In this document: positions 16,791-24,216 of the stretch, in pieces
Numbering within the stretch: position 1 is the first letter of the stretch
How the letters are laid out: every line of letters starts with the position of its first letter
Assembly (NCBI GenBank): GCA_020832005.1
Contig: JAFIFN010000032.1
Span: 1-33,387 of the forward strand
Reading direction: 5' to 3'
From: Gammaproteobacteria bacterium
GTDB lineage: Bacteria > Pseudomonadota > Gammaproteobacteria > Steroidobacterales > PWYM01
Length of the DNA: 33,387 bases
Notes under the pieces: model-generated
Told to the model about the DNA's origin: nothing
Databases searched by the model: none
Seen by the model: the letters and a program-made list of their open reading frames with translations, nothing else
Position numbers and translations under genes: made by a program

Positions 16791-17438
16791 ATGAACATCC
16801 CACGCGCCCAATTACTGATTGTTGCACTGGCCCTTGCCGCGGCCGTGGCCGGCTTTGTCGTGGCCCGCGGCATGCTGCCCGCCCCACCCGCCGCCCAGCC
16901 CGAGTTGCACTCGGCAACGCTGCTCAATGCACCGCGCCCGCTGCCCGACTTCTCGCTGCTCGACCAGCACGGCGAGGTTATCGGTCCGGAGGTCTTCACC
17001 GGCGACTGGCAGCTGGTGTTCTTCGGTTTCACGAACTGTCCCGACATCTGCCCGATGACGCTGCACACGCTCACCGCGGTGCGCGCAAAACTTGCAAGCC
17101 AGGGCCGTCAACAGCCCGGTGTGGTTTTTGTTTCGGTAGATCCGGAGCGCGATGCGCCGGCGCAGCTGGCGGACTACCTGGCCTATTTCGATACCTCCAT
17201 CGTCGGCATCACCGGCGACCAAGAGGGCATCGCAAAGTTTGCACGCGACATGGGCGTGGCGGTGTTCATGGGCGCCGAAGATGATCACGGCCACTACAAC
17301 GTAGACCACTCCACTGCGGTGTTCCTGGTCGACCCCGCCGGCCGGCTCTCGGCACTGTTTCGCATGCCCCACGAGGTTGATGTGATGGCCGATGAGTTCA
17401 CCCGTATCGTCGAGACACGCGTCGAGGCACGGGGATGA
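16791..17438 (+). CDS. Sco1/SenC-family copper protein for cytochrome oxidase assembly
   Basis: Sco proteins are membrane-anchored thioredoxin-like copper and thiol proteins that help build the CuA centre of cytochrome c oxidase, on the periplasmic side. An N-terminal anchor (QLLIVALALAAAVAGFVVARG, about 6-27) precedes the fold. The CxxxC copper motif occurs in FFGFTNCPDICPMTL, followed by FVSVDPERDAP and the copper-ligand histidine in YNVDHSTAVFLVDPAG. The 215 residues fit the family. ATG 16791 lies between the divergent prmB and a candidate -10, with no clear ribosome site. The stop overlaps the ATG of the next gene (PCuAC protein) by four bases. Both neighbours point to copper delivery. 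The exact target oxidase is not shown. Confidence 0.95.
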   Translation: MNIPRAQLLIVALALAAAVAGFVVARGMLPAPPAAQPELHSATLLNAPRPLPDFSLLDQHGEVIGPEVFTGDWQLVFFGFTNCPDICPMTLHTLTAVRAKLASQGRQQPGVVFVSVDPERDAPAQLADYLAYFDTSIVGITGDQEGIAKFARDMGVAVFMGAEDDHGHYNVDHSTAVFLVDPAGRLSALFRMPHEVDVMADEFTRIVETRVEARG

Positions 17439-17881
17439 TGCAACGCCGGGTCCTGCTCGTTTTGACAATGGTCGCAGTGCTTGCCGGATGCGGCATGGGT
17501 GAGCGCCAGCGTATCGTCATCGAGGACACCTGGGTGCGCGAGGCGCCACCGGGTGCCCGCGCCCTGGCCGGTTACATGCGCATCCACAACCACAGCGACG
17601 CGCAGCTCGCGCTGCTGTTTGCCAACAGCGCCGACTTCGAACGCGTGGAGCTGCATGTCACCCGTCATGACAACGACCGCATGCGCATGGAACAGGTCGA
17701 TCATGTCGCCCTGCTGCCCGGCGAGGCCGTCGAGTTTGTCCCGGGCGGCATGCACCTGATGCTGATGGGCCCGCGGCGCGAACTCAAGGCCGGGGATCGC
17801 GTGCGCGTCGAGCTGACATTCAGTGACGGTACGGCCACCGATGTGGTGTTTCCGGTACGCGACGCGCGCAGCTCACGCTGA
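17435..17881 (+). CDS. PCuAC-type periplasmic copper chaperone lipoprotein
   Basis: PCuAC proteins carry Cu(I) to cytochrome oxidase, often together with Sco. The copper motif HX10MX21HXM fits exactly: H in VELHVTRH, M in RMRMEQ, and HLM in GGMHLML. The N-terminus has a hydrophobic stretch ending in a lipobox (VLAGC), so it is probably a lipoprotein held on the periplasmic face of a membrane. It has 148 residues, within the family range. It overlaps the Sco gene by four bases (ATGA), and its TGA shares a base with the psd ATG (TGATG). The Sco-PCuAC pairing supports a joint role in CuA assembly. Confidence 0.95.
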   Translation: MMQRRVLLVLTMVAVLAGCGMGERQRIVIEDTWVREAPPGARALAGYMRIHNHSDAQLALLFANSADFERVELHVTRHDNDRMRMEQVDHVALLPGEAVEFVPGGMHLMLMGPRRELKAGDRVRVELTFSDGTATDVVFPVRDARSSR

Positions 17882-18768
17882 TGCCGGATAAAGCCGCTTC
17901 TGCCTCGCTCGGCGAGCGGGCCTTCATCACGCTGCAGTACCTGCTGCCGCGACGTCGCCTCAGCGCGCTGGTGCACAGGCTGGCACGCAGCCGGCGTAGC
18001 TGGCTGAAGAACTTCCTGATCTCGCAGTTCATGCGCCGTTTCGGCGTCAGTCTCGAAGACGCCGTGATCCAGGATCCCAAGGCATTTTCCAGCTTCAACG
18101 CTTTTTTCACGCGTGAGCTCACCCCCGGCGCACGCGAGCTGCCCACCGATCCGCAGCAGATCATCTCGCCGGCGGACGGCACCCTCTACCATGCTGCAGC
18201 CCTCGACGGCGCGCGCATGCTGCAGGCCAAGGGCCACCATTATTCGCTGAAGGCGCTGCTGGCTGGACATGCACGTGCAGAATCGCTGGCCGGCGGCCTG
18301 GCCCTGACAATCTACCTGGCACCGAGCAATTATCACCGGGTGCACATGCCCATGGATGGACGCCTCGCGGTGATGACGCATGTCCCCGGCGATCTGTTCA
18401 GCGTCAACGCAACGACCGCGCGCCTGTTGCCCGGCCTGTTTGCCCGCAATGAACGCGTCGTGTGCCACTTCGATACCGAGTTGGGGCCGGTGGCGGTGGT
18501 GCTGGTCGGGGCACTCAACGTCGGCAGTATCGAGACGGTCTGGGCCGGCGAGATCACGGCCTGGGCAGGCCGCGATGTCTCCCACCACAACTACCCCACG
18601 CACGGTGATGGTGGCATCCGCCTCAGCCGCGGCGAGGAACTCGGACGGTTCAACATGGGTTCCACGGTCATCCTCGTGCTGCCACCCGGCGCCTGCGAAC
18701 CTGAACAGGCGCTCGCCGCCGGTCAGTCGCTGCGCATGGGCCAGCCGCTGGCGCGGCGGCTGCCCTGA
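17881..18768 (+). CDS. psd: Phosphatidylserine decarboxylase proenzyme
   Basis: Psd decarboxylates phosphatidylserine to phosphatidylethanolamine at the inner membrane. It cleaves itself into beta and alpha chains, the latter bearing a pyruvoyl group. The N-terminal LQYLLPRRRLSALVHRLA, then FNAFFTRELTPGARE, SPADGTL, LAPSNYHRVHMP and the self-cleavage site FNMGSTVI (G260-S261) are visible. Most relatives have LGST, so the Met is a mild variant and the Gly-Ser pair is kept. It has 295 residues, near E. coli Psd (322) but shorter. Its ATG overlaps the stop of the PCuAC gene by one base, and epmA follows after 8 bases. It is therefore most likely translated as part of the same message. Confidence 0.96.
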   Translation: MPDKAASASLGERAFITLQYLLPRRRLSALVHRLARSRRSWLKNFLISQFMRRFGVSLEDAVIQDPKAFSSFNAFFTRELTPGARELPTDPQQIISPADGTLYHAAALDGARMLQAKGHHYSLKALLAGHARAESLAGGLALTIYLAPSNYHRVHMPMDGRLAVMTHVPGDLFSVNATTARLLPGLFARNERVVCHFDTELGPVAVVLVGALNVGSIETVWAGEITAWAGRDVSHHNYPTHGDGGIRLSRGEELGRFNMGSTVILVLPPGACEPEQALAAGQSLRMGQPLARRLP

Positions 18769-18776
18769 GCCGCGCA

Positions 18777-19733
18777 ATGGCCGCCGTCGCGACGCGCGAA
18801 TTGCTGCAGCGACGCGCGGACATGCTGGCGCAGATCCGCAGCTTCTTCGCACAGCGCGGCGTGCTTGAGGTCGATACGCCCTTGCTTGCGCACACTACGA
18901 CGCTGGACCCCGCCATCGCCAGTCTTGAAGTACGCAGCCCGCTGGACAGACACTTTCGCGGCTATCTGCAGACCTCTCCCGAGTTCGCGATGAAGCGACT
19001 GCTGGCGGGCGGCGCCGGTGACATCTACCAGCTTGGCCATGTCTTTCGTGACGGTGAATCCGGGCGCCAGCACCTGCGCGAGTTCACGATGCTCGAGTTC
19101 TACCGCGTGGGTTTTGACGAGCACCGACTCATGGACGAAGTCGCGGAACTGCTGTCGCTGCTGCTGCCCGCGCATTGCGCCGGAGCCGCGATGCGCATCA
19201 GCTACCGCGAGGCCTTCCTGACCACAGGCAAAGTCGATCCGCTGATCGACGCGGCCGACGACATCGCAGCAATGCTGCGAGCACATGATGTGGCGATCCC
19301 GCAGACCATGTCCCGCCGCGAGCTGCTCGACCTGGCACTTGCCACGGTGGTGATGCCCGCACTGGGTCACGCGGGTGTCTGCTTCCTGCACGACTACCCC
19401 GCCGACCAGGCCGCACTGGCGGCACTGAACGCAGGCACACCGCCCACCGCAGCGCGCTTCGAGGTCTTCGTCAACGGCATGGAACTGGGCAACGGTTATC
19501 GGGAGCTCACCGATGCCGTCGAGCAGCGCCGGCGCTTCACGGCCGAGCGCGAAGCGCGCTTGGCTGCCGGGCTGCCGACGCCGCCTGTGGACGAGGCCTT
19601 GCTGGCCGCGCTGGCACAAGGCCTGCCCGAGTGCGCAGGCATCGCCCTTGGCGTGGACCGCATGCTCATGCTCGCGGCGGGCGCCACGAATATCAGCGAC
19701 ATCGTACCCATGGCGTTCACCGATGTCGCATGA
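18777..19733 (+). CDS. epmA: Elongation factor P--(R)-beta-lysine ligase
   Basis: EpmA (GenX/PoxA/YjeA) is a truncated lysyl-tRNA-synthetase-like enzyme that attaches (R)-beta-lysine to a lysine of EF-P. It lacks the anticodon-binding domain and is 318 residues (E. coli 325). Class II motifs are present: FFAQRGVLEVDTPLL (motif 1), YLQTSPEFAMKRLLAGG, DIYQLGHVFRDGESGRQHLREFTMLEFYR (motif 2), the ELGNGYRELTDA segment, and GIALGVDRMLML (motif 3). EF-P and the aminomutase EpmB that makes beta-lysine are encoded within 2.2 kb, which strongly supports the call. It follows psd by 8 bases and overlaps the next gene by 11 bases. No clear ribosome site precedes it, suggesting coupled translation. Confidence 0.96.
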   Translation: MAAVATRELLQRRADMLAQIRSFFAQRGVLEVDTPLLAHTTTLDPAIASLEVRSPLDRHFRGYLQTSPEFAMKRLLAGGAGDIYQLGHVFRDGESGRQHLREFTMLEFYRVGFDEHRLMDEVAELLSLLLPAHCAGAAMRISYREAFLTTGKVDPLIDAADDIAAMLRAHDVAIPQTMSRRELLDLALATVVMPALGHAGVCFLHDYPADQAALAALNAGTPPTAARFEVFVNGMELGNGYRELTDAVEQRRRFTAEREARLAAGLPTPPVDEALLAALAQGLPECAGIALGVDRMLMLAAGATNISDIVPMAFTDVA

Positions 19734-20211
19734 CGCGTCCATGCCCCGCGTCATCGATGGCGACTACGCGCCGGTCGTTGCAGCCCTGCGTGCGCTGCTG
19801 GCCGGCGAACATGACTTCGATGCCAACGTGGCGAATTTCGTCGCGCTGGCGTATCACGCACTGCCAGAGATCAACTGGCTGGGCTTCTACTGGCTCAGGC
19901 AGGGTGAACTGGTCGTGGGCACGTTCCAGGGCAAGCCTGCCTGCACCCGCATCGCGATGGGCAAGGGCGTGTGCGGCACGGCGGCGCTGCGCCGTGCGCC
20001 CCTGATCGTCGAGGATGTGCTTGCATTTGCCGGCCACATCGCCTGTGATCCGGCATCGCGCTCGGAGATCGTCATACCGGTGCTCGCTGGCGAGCGCCTG
20101 CTGGGTGTGCTCGACGTCGACAGCCCGCGCCCCGGACGTTTCGATGCACGCGACCAGGCGGGCCTTTCGACGATGCTCGAGGTACTGCTGGCCAGCAGCC
20201 CTATTCCTTGA
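19723..20211 (+). CDS. msrC: GAF-domain free methionine-(R)-sulfoxide reductase
   Basis: fRMsr reduces free methionine-R-sulfoxide and protects against oxidation. It is a single GAF domain. The three family cysteines are visible: C74 in GKPACTRI, C84 in GKGVCGTA, and C108 in [34 protein letters not shown] and a final [15 protein letters not shown] helix complete the fold. The frame is open far upstream. ATG 19723 gives 162 residues and overlaps epmA by 11 bases. ATG 19741 would remove six residues and is also possible. The 3' end overlaps efp, on the other strand, by 11 bases. The enzyme assignment is firm from the cysteine pattern. Confidence 0.93.
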   Translation: MSHDASMPRVIDGDYAPVVAALRALLAGEHDFDANVANFVALAYHALPEINWLGFYWLRQGELVVGTFQGKPACTRIAMGKGVCGTAALRRAPLIVEDVLAFAGHIACDPASRSEIVIPVLAGERLLGVLDVDSPRPGRFDARDQAGLSTMLEVLLASSPIP

Positions 20212-20770
20212 CGCGCGAGACGTACTCGCGGCTGCGGGTGTCGACACGGATCACCTCGCCTTCCTCGACGAACAGCGGCACCCGAACAACGGCACCCGTC
20301 TCGAGCTTGGCCGGCTTCACCCCCCCCTGGGCGGTGTCGCCGCGCAGGCCGGGATCGGTCTCAACGATGCGCAGTTCGACGAAATTCGGCGCCGACACCT
20401 GCAATGGATTGCCGTTCCACAGCAGCACCCGGCAGCTGTCGCCATCCTTGAGAAACTCGGCAGCTTCTTCGACACACTTGGCATCGGCGGTGAACTGCTC
20501 GAAGGTGTCAGGCACCATGAAATGCCAGAACTCGCCGTCGTTATAGAGGTACTGCATGTCGGTTTCATGCACGTCGGCGGCCTCGACGCTTTCATTGGAC
20601 TTGAAGGTCTTGTCCACAACCCGGCCGGTCTTCAGGTTACGCACCCGGACCCGGTTGAACGCCTGGCCCTTGCCCGGCTTGACGAACTCGTTCTCGACAA
20701 TGTTGCAGGGGTCGCCGTCAAGCAGAATTTTCAATCCGGCGCGAAATTCATTGGTACTGTAACTGGCCAT
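20201..20770 (-). CDS. efp: Elongation factor P
   Basis: EF-P binds between the ribosomal P and E sites and rescues stalling at proline stretches. It has 189 residues (E. coli 188). The N-terminal KOW-like domain has the exposed loop VKPGKGQAF, with K34 as the expected modified lysine. The two OB folds follow ([28 protein letters not shown] and later [16 protein letters not shown]). A lysine at 34, with epmA and epmB adjacent, indicates beta-lysylation rather than the rhamnosyl-arginine type of Pseudomonas. It is divergent from epmB (75-base gap) and convergent with msrC, with an 11-base overlap. The C-terminal [18 protein letters not shown] is standard. Confidence 0.98.
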   Translation of the reverse strand: MASYSTNEFRAGLKILLDGDPCNIVENEFVKPGKGQAFNRVRVRNLKTGRVVDKTFKSNESVEAADVHETDMQYLYNDGEFWHFMVPDTFEQFTADAKCVEEAAEFLKDGDSCRVLLWNGNPLQVSAPNFVELRIVETDPGLRGDTAQGGVKPAKLETGAVVRVPLFVEEGEVIRVDTRSREYVSRVKE

Positions 20771-20845
20771 GCGGGTGCCCCTGGGTTGCGATGGCGCCTA
20801 TGATAGCAGCCGGATCCCGCCTTCAGCACGAGCAACGAAAGCCCG

Positions 20846-21859
20846 ATGTCCGTTCCCCGGAACATGTTTGGCGCACCGGCGCCCGCCGAGTGGCAACAGC
20901 AGATGCGTCTGGCCATCCGCAATCTGGACGCGCTGCTCGAGGCCCTGTCGCTGACCCCTGAAGACGTCCGGGTCTGCGCGCAGGCGGCGCGTGACTTTCC
21001 CGTGCTGGTGCCACCGGCGATGCTGGCGCGCATGCGTGCGGGCGATGCGCGTGATCCCCTGCTGCTGCAGGTCCTGCCGCGGTATGAGGAAAGCCTGGAC
21101 GTGAGCGGCTACGTCAACGACCCGCTCGCGGAATCCGCCGCCGTGCTGGGCGACGGCATGCTGCAGAAGTATGCCGGCCGGCTGCTGCTGATCAGCACCG
21201 CTGCCTGCGCAGTCCATTGCCGTTACTGTTTTCGTCGTCATTTCCCCTACGCGGATCACCAGGCCGCCGGCAACGAGTGGCGCGCAGTCCTGGCGGCGCT
21301 GCGCGCCGATCCCACCTTGCGCGAACTGATCTTAAGCGGAGGCGATCCGCTGATGCTTGCCGATCGCCGCCTGGCCTCTCTTTTCACGCAGCTCAGGGAC
21401 GTACCGGGCCTGCGGCGCGTGCGTCTGCATACGCGCATGCCCGTGGTGTTACCGCAGCGCGTGGACGACGGGCTGCTGGCCACGCTGGCGCTGCTGCCCT
21501 GCCCTGTCGTGATGGTGCTGCACGTCAACCACGCGCGCGAACTCGACGCGACCACCGCTGCGGCGCTGGCGCGCTTGAGCGCCGCCGGCGTCACACTGCT
21601 CAACCAGGCCGTGTTACTGCGTGACATCAACGATGATGTCGCCTCCCAGACCCAGCTGTGGACAGGCCTGTTCGACCAGGGTGTCCTGCCCTACTATCTG
21701 CACCTGCTCGACCCTGTGGCCGGTGCCGCGCATTTCAACGTCCCGGAACCCGACGCATTGGCCCTGATGGCCGCCCTGCGGGCCCGGCTGCCCGGCTACC
21801 TGGTGCCCCGACTGGCCCGGGAGCAGCCCGGGCACCCCGCCAAGACCGTGCTGGCCTGA
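20846..21859 (+). CDS. epmB: EF-P beta-lysylation protein EpmB (lysine 2,3-aminomutase type radical SAM enzyme)
   Basis: EpmB converts lysine to (R)-beta-lysine, which EpmA loads on EF-P. It is a radical-SAM, PLP-dependent aminomutase. The cluster motif CxxxCxxC is present as C121-C125-C128 in AACAVHCRYCFRRHFPY. The ELILSGGDPLMLADRRLASLF, RVRLHTRMPVVLPQRVDDGL and VLPYYLHLLDPVAGAAHFNVP segments are typical of the family. It has 337 residues, like E. coli EpmB (342), and lacks the long C-terminus of catabolic KamA. ATG 20846 (MSVPRNMFG) is divergent from efp. The intergenic region carries a TATGAT at 20799-20804 that may be its -10. A PLP lysine is expected near the C-terminal HPAKTVL. Confidence 0.96.
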   Translation: MSVPRNMFGAPAPAEWQQQMRLAIRNLDALLEALSLTPEDVRVCAQAARDFPVLVPPAMLARMRAGDARDPLLLQVLPRYEESLDVSGYVNDPLAESAAVLGDGMLQKYAGRLLLISTAACAVHCRYCFRRHFPYADHQAAGNEWRAVLAALRADPTLRELILSGGDPLMLADRRLASLFTQLRDVPGLRRVRLHTRMPVVLPQRVDDGLLATLALLPCPVVMVLHVNHARELDATTAAALARLSAAGVTLLNQAVLLRDINDDVASQTQLWTGLFDQGVLPYYLHLLDPVAGAAHFNVPEPDALALMAALRARLPGYLVPRLAREQPGHPAKTVLA

Positions 21860-21962
21860 CCAAGAGCCCCTGGCCGATTATGTGCACCACTTCGCAAAGC
21901 TGTGGACTGCGTCGCGGTTGCCCGGTGGGCGACTGCTAGACTGCTTTGACCAGGTCCCCAGT

Positions 21963-21980
21963 GCCGCAGGCCCCTGCGGC
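21963..21980 (+). other. Hairpin just upstream of the FimX-like gene
   Basis: A perfect 8-bp inverted repeat, GCCGCAGG-CC-CCTGCGGC, ends 13 bases before the preferred ATG at 21994. A TGCTAGACT extended -10 lies upstream at 21934-21942, so the hairpin would fall in the leader. It might affect translation or end transcripts from epmB, but there is no T-run. Confidence 0.35.
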
Positions 21981-21993
21981 CCGGCCTGCCTTC

Positions 21994-24084
21994 ATGGAGA
22001 ATGCTGCGTTGAACAGCCAGGTCGGGATACCGGTCATCGTATTGTCTCGCAAGCAGGATCACGTTGAGGCCATCAACAAGATCCTGCGCGACGCGCGCCA
22101 CCCCGTTCACTGCAGCTGGTTGTCGGATCTCAACGATCTTCCGGATGCGCTGATGCAGCTCGCACCGGAGATGGTCGTGTACTTCGCCGATGAGTTTTCC
22201 GGCGATGTCGCAGGGGTCATCGCCTCGCGCAATCACGGCGCGCCCGGCGTGCCGCTGCTCAGTGTTCGCCGCCAGGTTGATGAGCAGGTCATCGCGCAGG
22301 ATCTTTCGGCAGGTGCCCAGGATGTGGTGTCGCTGGTTCACGAGCGTCGCCTGCAGTCAGTGGTCGCGCGGGAACTTCGCACCTACAGGCTGGAGCGTGC
22401 CTTCAAGGACACCCAGGTATCCGCGACCCAGTACCGCAAGCAGGTCCAGGCCCTGATGGATGGCTCGGCCGACGCGATTGCCGTCGCGCAGGAGGGCATT
22501 GTCGTCAGCGTCAACCCCGCCTGGCTGGAACTCTTCGGATTCGACGACGAAGATGCCCTGGTGGGTCAGCCTTTGATGGACCTGTTCGAGACCGAAAGCC
22601 ACACCATTCTCAAGGGCGCACTGGTCGCCGTGATGCAGGGCAAGTGGGAAGACCAGGCCGTACGCGTGGATGCCGAGGTCTCCGACGGCTCCTCCCTGCC
22701 GCTGGATCTGCAGCTGGAGGTCACACGCTTTGATGGCGAACCCGCCGTGCAGATCTGCGTTCCGCGTGAACGCGCGGATCAGGGCAACCCCGAGGCCGCG
22801 GTCTCCGAGATGCTGCACAAGGATGCCGCGACCGGCCTCTATCATCGACGCCCACTGCTCGAAGCCATCGAGAAGCGGCTCGGCGAGCAGGTCAAGGGCG
22901 GCGTGCGGGCACTTGCCTGGATACGACCCGACAAACTGCTGGACTTGCGCAACGAACTCGGCCCGCTGACTACCGAGGCGCTGCTCGATGTGCTGGCACG
23001 ACTGGTCACCACACAGCTCGGCGCCAGCGATCTGGCAGGCCGCGTCACCGGCAACGCTTTCGCGATCCTGCTCGAACGCGGCACCATGGGCGACTGCGAG
23101 GCGTGGACCAACAACCTGTTGCGAACGATCGCCACCGAGGTGTTCGAACTTGGTGAGCGCTCCCTGAGCCTGACCTGCAGCGCCGGGCTCTCCAAGAGTG
23201 GCCGCCAGGCCGAGACACTGGACCTGTTGCTCGACCAGGCGGAACGCTGCTGTCGCGAGGTTCGCAGCGCCGGCGGCAATGCCCTGCGCATGCCCGAGGC
23301 CGTGACCGACGACACGCGTGCGATGGAGCAGGACCAGGTCTGGGTGCGTCGCATCAAGGCGGCGCTCATGGAGAATCGCTTTCGCCTTGTGCATCAGCCC
23401 ATCGCCAGCCTGCACGATTCGCACCAGGGCCTGTACGACATGCTGGTGCGCATGATCGGCGAAGACGGCAGCGAGATCCTGCCGGGAGAGTTCATGCCGG
23501 CCGCGCAGCGCAATCGATTAATGAAGAACATCGATCGCTGGGTGATCGGCAGTTCGATGGCCTTTGCGATCAACCGCAAGCCTTCACGGGTGTTCGTGCG
23601 ACTGTCGGCAGACACGCTGCAGGATCCCACCTTGCCGGCCTGGCTGCAGAATCAGCTGCGCAACTCGGGCGCACAGCCGCAGCGGCTGTGCTTCCAGCTT
23701 ACCGAAGAGGTCTGCCATCATCACCTCAAGGAATCCAAGGCAATGGCCGGTGCGCTGCGGCGCCTGGGCTTCCAGTTCGCCGTCGAGCACTTCGGCACGG
23801 GCCGTGATCCCATGCAGGTGCTGCGCCATATTCCGATGAACTACGTCAAGATCGATGGCTCACTGATGCAGGGCCTGGCGCGCAACGAAGTGCTGCAGCA
23901 GAAGGTGCGTGAGCTGGTGACGGCGGCGCGTGACCACAAGGTGCTGACCATTGCCGAGCGGGTCGAGGACGCCAATACCATGGCCGTGCTCTTCCAGCTC
24001 GGCGTGTCTTATATGCAGGGTCACTACGTCCAGGAGCCCGAAGTGGTACTCGAAGACACGACGATGCTCAGGACCATCGCATGA
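21994..24084 (+). CDS. FimX/Filp-like protein: degenerate receiver, PAS, degenerate GGDEF and degenerate EAL
   Basis: This 696-residue protein has an N-terminal receiver-like region (about 8-130, IPVIVLSRKQDHVEAINKIL to AGAQDVVSLVHE). A PAS domain follows (about 150-265, DAIAVAQEGIVVSVNPAWLELFGF). The GGDEF domain carries GNAF at 353-356 in place of the active GGDEF. The EAL domain has DML at 482-484 in place of EAL and EHFGTG in place of DDFGTG. The catalytic acids are thus lost or changed, so it is probably a c-di-GMP receptor, not a cyclase or phosphodiesterase. This is as in FimX of P. aeruginosa and Filp of Xanthomonas, which act on type IV pili through PilB/PilZ. ATG 21994 was chosen; TTG 22009 and the earlier 21946 are alternatives. 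A FimV-like gene follows. The pilus role is inferred. Confidence 0.87.
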   Translation: MENAALNSQVGIPVIVLSRKQDHVEAINKILRDARHPVHCSWLSDLNDLPDALMQLAPEMVVYFADEFSGDVAGVIASRNHGAPGVPLLSVRRQVDEQVIAQDLSAGAQDVVSLVHERRLQSVVARELRTYRLERAFKDTQVSATQYRKQVQALMDGSADAIAVAQEGIVVSVNPAWLELFGFDDEDALVGQPLMDLFETESHTILKGALVAVMQGKWEDQAVRVDAEVSDGSSLPLDLQLEVTRFDGEPAVQICVPRERADQGNPEAAVSEMLHKDAATGLYHRRPLLEAIEKRLGEQVKGGVRALAWIRPDKLLDLRNELGPLTTEALLDVLARLVTTQLGASDLAGRVTGNAFAILLERGTMGDCEAWTNNLLRTIATEVFELGERSLSLTCSAGLSKSGRQAETLDLLLDQAERCCREVRSAGGNALRMPEAVTDDTRAMEQDQVWVRRIKAALMENRFRLVHQPIASLHDSHQGLYDMLVRMIGEDGSEILPGEFMPAAQRNRLMKNIDRWVIGSSMAFAINRKPSRVFVRLSADTLQDPTLPAWLQNQLRNSGAQPQRLCFQLTEEVCHHHLKESKAMAGALRRLGFQFAVEHFGTGRDPMQVLRHIPMNYVKIDGSLMQGLARNEVLQQKVRELVTAARDHKVLTIAERVEDANTMAVLFQLGVSYMQGHYVQEPEVVLEDTTMLRTIA

Positions 24085-24117
24085 CGCCGACCTCCGCGAC
24101 CAGGGACGAGTGAAGTG

Positions 24118-24180
24118 CGAACTGGTTCACAGTTTTCGCGTCGGCACGACCGCCGTGCGGAGAAATCCGAACTGGTGCAC
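24118..24180 (+). repeat. Pair of 13-base direct repeats ahead of the second FimV-like gene
   Basis: CGAACTGGTTCAC at 24118-24130 and CGAACTGGTGCAC at 24168-24180 differ at one base. They start 50 bases apart, close to five helix turns. A GCACG/CGTGC inverted repeat (24144-24158) lies between them. The pair occupies the 132-base gap between the FimX-like stop and the next gene, and might be a paired regulator site. Confidence 0.4.
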
Positions 24181-24216
24181 GATGCAGGCGGCGCACGACC
24201 CGTAGCCTTGAGGCCC

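Noticed and set aside
16705-16917. Upstream start of prmB at 16917
   Set aside because: The added 71 residues are Arg/Gly-rich, overlap the Sco gene on the other strand, and have no family counterpart.
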